From: Carex sylvatica
Taxonomy: Eukaryota > Streptophyta > Magnoliopsida > Poales > Cyperaceae
NCBI GenBank assembly: GCA_964058845.1
Contig: CAXKVR010000938.1
Coordinates: forward strand, 1 to 35,284
Direction: 5' to 3'
DNA length: 35,284 nt
Of this stretch, positions 32,498 through 35,284 are shown in pieces (within the stretch, counting starts at the first letter, position 1; every line of letters starts with the position of its first letter). The notes under the pieces were generated by a model. It was not told where the DNA came from. It did no database searches and worked only from the letters and a program-made list of their open reading frames with translations. The translations under genes and the position numbers were made by a program.

Positions 32498-33419
32498 GGT
32501 AGCAGGCAGCCATATGGAGGGAGAACAGACAGAGACCACGATTCTCTCCTTGAAACCCTAATCACCTTCTCCATTCATCTGACCTCTCAGGTGAATCAAA
32601 GGCACGAAGGACTGCAGAACTTGGCGGATCTCGAGGAACTTGCAAGAAAGAACTGAGGCGTAACTTGAAAATTGGTCTATTCTATTTCTCTTATTATTTA
32701 CTTGATTTTACTTGTATATATTTCTTATTTTCTATCATGGATGTTATTGAATTTGCACTCATGAAAGGGCTTAGGTTATATCATGAACTTGTGTTAGTTT
32801 ATTTACTTGGATGTTCTCTTTATTATGATTGTTTTGCCTTGATGTTTAGTTCTATTTTATATTTGTGAGCCATGCATAATTATGTTTTTGATAACCTATC
32901 CTTGCGGAGGTAGTGACAGTATTTCTTGTCTCTATGGGATTGCTTGATTAAACCCTTTTTATTGTACACAAATCACCTTAGGGATAATAGGTTAGATGGA
33001 CCAAATCTAGTCTACCCCAGATTCATAGAAACTAAAGGTTCGATATGGAACAGTTTGGGAAACCAAAGATCATTACATAAGTGACCGGAAATTTACCAAA
33101 TACTGTACCAATTAGTAAAATTAGATGACTTAAATTAAAGAACTCAAATAGGTAGTGACAACCTAGGCTGGTGGTATATTAAGACATGAAATTATGAATG
33201 GTATATGTTAGGAGGTAGATAAGCCAATTCCTTTCAAGACATGACATGAATTTAGAGAACTCCAAAAGTAAATAGATTGATCAAGTGATTGTTGACTAAA
33301 AGCCCTTAGACTTTGTTATCTTGATCACAAAACCTCTTTTTATTTGCATTTAATTTAGTTTTTGTTACAATCAACTGTTTTGGGTATTAAATCTAAATTT
33401 AGTTTACTTTGCAACAATT

Positions 33420-33438
33420 CCCCCCACCCCCACCCCCA
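33420..33438. repeat. C-rich tract
   Basis: CCCCCCACCCCCACCCCC within the downstream part of the LTR. Its four C-runs could in principle form an i-motif, or a G-quadruplex on the minus strand. Confidence 0.85.
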
Positions 33439-34136
33439 TTTACTTATTTGCATACTTTTAGATTTAATTTAGTTCAGATAAAAAATATAATTTCCTTAGT
33501 CTTTGCATCGATACCTCATTTACTACAAAGATAGATTGTGCGCTTGCAATTCAATCTTCTTTGTGTATTTAGGTCTTATAAATTTAAAGCAAAAAGTGTA
33601 CGAATTAGACCCATAATATTGACACCTAAAATACACAACAATCAAATCAATTACTACTTTGAGCCTTGTGCTCACCTAGCAATTCTTGAGTCCCCGCAAA
33701 TCGAATTGTCTTCCTTTAAGCCTTTAGTGCTCCTGTTTGGGCCGTGTGACTTTCCAGAATATTATAAGGGCTCACCGGTTCCACCTTGTAATCATTTCTT
33801 ATTAGGTAAAGAAAAGCGCGTCATCTCGAAGGTCGCGGGCTCCAGAGACATAGGCGTTAGTGCCGAACTCCGTAAACAATTCTCGTGTCAAGTGTCTCTA
33901 AACTCTATTATTTACTTTATTTATCTTATATATTAGTTTAGGACAAAGTTATTCTAGTTTTTGTCAAGAATAATGATAAGCATAAATTATATACATATTC
34001 GATCTAGTTTTTATCATAAAATAACGCCAAATATCTTGTATTTTGAATATAAAGTGAATATAATACATCTAGGATCAAGTTACTGCATTTGTTTGACTTT
34101 ACAGTGCAGAAAATGATGAAAAATGAAGAAAAATAC

Positions 34137-34662
34137 TCCCAGTGAGGATGGATCACCTACAGTCAAATCCAGTGCGGACGCCTTGTAGCAGAAATGCAGA
34201 ATGAGCGCTTGAACGTAAAACGGCCATAGATTTTGACACGTAACTCTGTTTTGGGCGTATGACCACTTTTTGGAAACTAGCGAGAAGATCTATAACCTGA
34301 GAATATAAAAAAAAGTTTGGGGTCCAGTGCAGACGCACACATCATCAGTGCGAACGCATTTAGCACTTAGACGAATTTTCAATATCTCAGCACTTCACAG
34401 GAAAAAGTCCGAGCCTAATGCAGACGCACTCACCTCCAGTGCGAGTCATCCACCTGCACTCAGTACTTAGCCAATTTCAGGAACTTCAGAACAGCACAGA
34501 AAATTCATCAGTGTGGGTCAGCCACCCGCATTCACCACCAGTGCGGACGCACTCAAGAATTTTGTAGGATTTTTCTTATAAGTTAAATATGAAAAGTTGA
34601 ACTAGTGCGGGTCATCCACCCACACTCACCACCAGTGCAGACGCACTGAACCCGCAGGCAAC
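34137..34662. promoter_or_regulatory. GTGCGGACGCAC word cluster of the 33974 LTR
   Basis: CAGTGCGGACGCACTC (34539-34554) is an inverted repeat with GTGCG / CGCAC arms around GA. Variants occur at 34171, 34326, 34346, 34419 and 34634. Longer inverted forms pair AGTGCGGGTC with CCGCACT-type arms around CATCCAC, at about 34440, 34510 and 34605. The cluster begins 163 bp from the LTR start. Confidence 0.8.
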
Positions 34663-34804
34663 CAGAATTACACGGTTTCTATTTTTAGCGAGCTAGGGAT
34701 GTTTTTTGACAGCTAAATTTGGACACATTAGTTCATAAAAACAAGGCAAATATAGCACCCACTAACTCCACCTTCTAGCCTCTAAATTGGGCATAATCGT
34801 TTAC

Positions 34805-34811
34805 TATATAA
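34805..34811 (+). promoter_or_regulatory. TATA box and pyrimidine patch of the 33974 LTR
   Basis: CTATATAAGGGGGG is followed at 34820-34890 by repeated CATCT / CTCT units ending in TCTCTCTCTCTCCCC. This is the layout of a plant TATA promoter with a Y patch. Confidence 0.6.
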
Positions 34812-34825
34812 GGGGGGCTCATCTC

Positions 34826-34890
34826 ACATCTCAAATCTCACATCTCTCATCTCTCATCTCTCATCTTACAACTCTATCTCTCTCTCTCCC
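34826..34890. repeat. CATCTCT short tandem repeat
   Basis: CATCTCTCATCTCTCATCTC and related units followed by a CT microsatellite, in the presumed leader of the LTR transcript. Confidence 0.85.
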
Positions 34891-35284
34891 CTTGGTGCAT
34901 GCCAATTTTCATAAAATATAGCGATAAATCTGTAGCCATTCTAGGAGTTCCGGAAACTTTTCAAGGAGGAGAAGAAGGTCCAAGCAAGATTTTGGCACGA
35001 TTGAGGTTCCTGATTCCTGCATTCCTTCTTATTTTTGCCAACTTTTGTAATGGATCTCTCCAAGAGAGAGTAGATCTCTTTCTAGGGGTTTAGATCAATG
35101 CATGAACTTGTTTAATTGTATCTTATTCGGTTATTTATTTTTATTATGATTATTTTATGAGATTTGATGCTAATTTCTGAGATTTATAATTTGTGTTAAT
35201 TACAGAATTAGTACTTAAAATTGATGTAGTTCTGCTTTGAATTCGAAAGAACCAAAGTAGTTAGGACAAGAGGAGAGTACCAAT

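Larger units (their letters stand above)
31894..33644 (+). mobile_element. Athila-like solo LTR inside the copia-like LTR
   Basis: It starts TGATAAACACAAAATATATA (31894) and ends in ACAACAATCA (33644, or 33640 if the end is ACA). The start matches the LTR at 33974 (TGATAAGCATAAATTATATA) and the end matches the Athila LTR end GACAATCA. ATCAA precedes it (31889-31893) and also occurs at 33641-33645, so a 5-bp target duplication is likely with the end ambiguous by a few bases. Sequence on both sides reads as one copia-like LTR. No internal coding region remains. Open frames within it (for example 32306-32656) have no recognisable domain. Confidence 0.7.
31347..33973 (+). mobile_element. Copia-like LTR split by two other LTRs
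   Basis: TGTTGGCTTGTGC at 31347 is a typical Ty1/copia LTR start. TATAAATAG at 31714 follows, then a leader up to TGCATGATCAA (31893). After the inserted LTR the sequence resumes at about 33645 with TTACTACTTTGAGCC and runs through GGTCGCGGGCTCC to TTTATTTACTTT-like sequence, as many copia LTRs do. It is then cut at 33973 by another LTR, so its CA end is not visible. No coding part is present. The copia assignment rests on the terminal motif and composition only. Confidence 0.5.
33974..35284 (+). mobile_element. Third Athila-like LTR, running off the window
   Basis: It starts TGATAAGCATAAATTATATA and is homologous to the LTR at 31894. It contains a long word cluster, a TATA box, a pyrimidine-rich leader and TCTAGGGGTTTAGATC near 35079, which recalls TCTAGGGGTAAGATG of the solo LTR near 19551. 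Its end is not in the window, so it may be a solo LTR or the start of a full element. The 5 bp before it are AATAA. Confidence 0.65.

Noticed and set aside
32020..32656. Overlapping ORFs of 64-116 codons on both strands
   Set aside because: They lie in the U3/leader part of an LTR and are kept open by GC-rich words. No domain is visible.
33538..33936. Plus-strand ORF of 132 codons
   Set aside because: It spans the junction between the solo LTR end and the copia-like LTR, so it is a chance fusion.
34899..35093. Plus-strand ORF of 64 codons near an LTR promoter
   Set aside because: It lies in the presumed leader of the third LTR and has no domain. Weak evidence at best.

Overview
The window is nuclear DNA of a flowering plant, judged by its gene and transposon families: Athila-type Ty3/gypsy retroelements, a CACTA transposon with its DUF8039/Ulp1-type gene, a plant class-I O-methyltransferase with the family's single intron, an NLR-type leucine-rich-repeat relic and a small plant PHD-like gene. 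I cannot name the species. Almost everything is repetitive or broken. The only intact-looking host gene candidate is the PHD-like ORF, and the O-methyltransferase is whole except for one stop codon.

Layout. (1) 1-14828: a tandem array of an 81-bp monomer (27 x 3), entered from the left, with higher-order structure that includes a nearly perfect 3391-bp tandem duplication (7312-10702 and 10703-14093). (2) 15140-15930: minus-strand exons of a decayed CACTA-associated gene (DUF8039-like, linker, Ulp1-like). (3) 15945-25091: a minus-strand Athila-type element with 5' LTR, gag-protease, RT-RNase H and integrase, carrying stops and a frameshift and lacking its 3' LTR. It is interrupted by a 1460-bp solo LTR (18939-20398) of a related element in the opposite orientation, flanked by a perfect 5-bp target duplication. 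(4) 25744-26162: a CACTA terminus with ten hairpin units arranged on an ~82-bp period, apparently inserted in an NLR-like relic (26165-26590). A second CACTA-like terminus ends at 26984. (5) 27700-28862: a two-exon O-methyltransferase on the minus strand with TGA at codon 322. (6) 30356-30841: a PHD-type zinc-finger ORF. (7) 31347-35284: a copia-like LTR split by a second Athila-like solo LTR (31894 to about 33644) and, at 33974, by a third Athila-like LTR that runs off the window.

How the parts relate. On the left I infer a nest: NLR relic, then CACTA, then Athila, then solo LTR. The 81-bp array may lie inside the same CACTA element, downstream of its Ulp1-like gene. The most unusual signal is a set of short odd palindromes ('words'), different for each element, clustered in the LTRs upstream of the TATA box. 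In the four Athila-like LTRs the first cluster begins 160-190 bp from the LTR start although the word sequence differs. In the host Athila the same word is also embedded in the coding region at the linkers between polyprotein domains.
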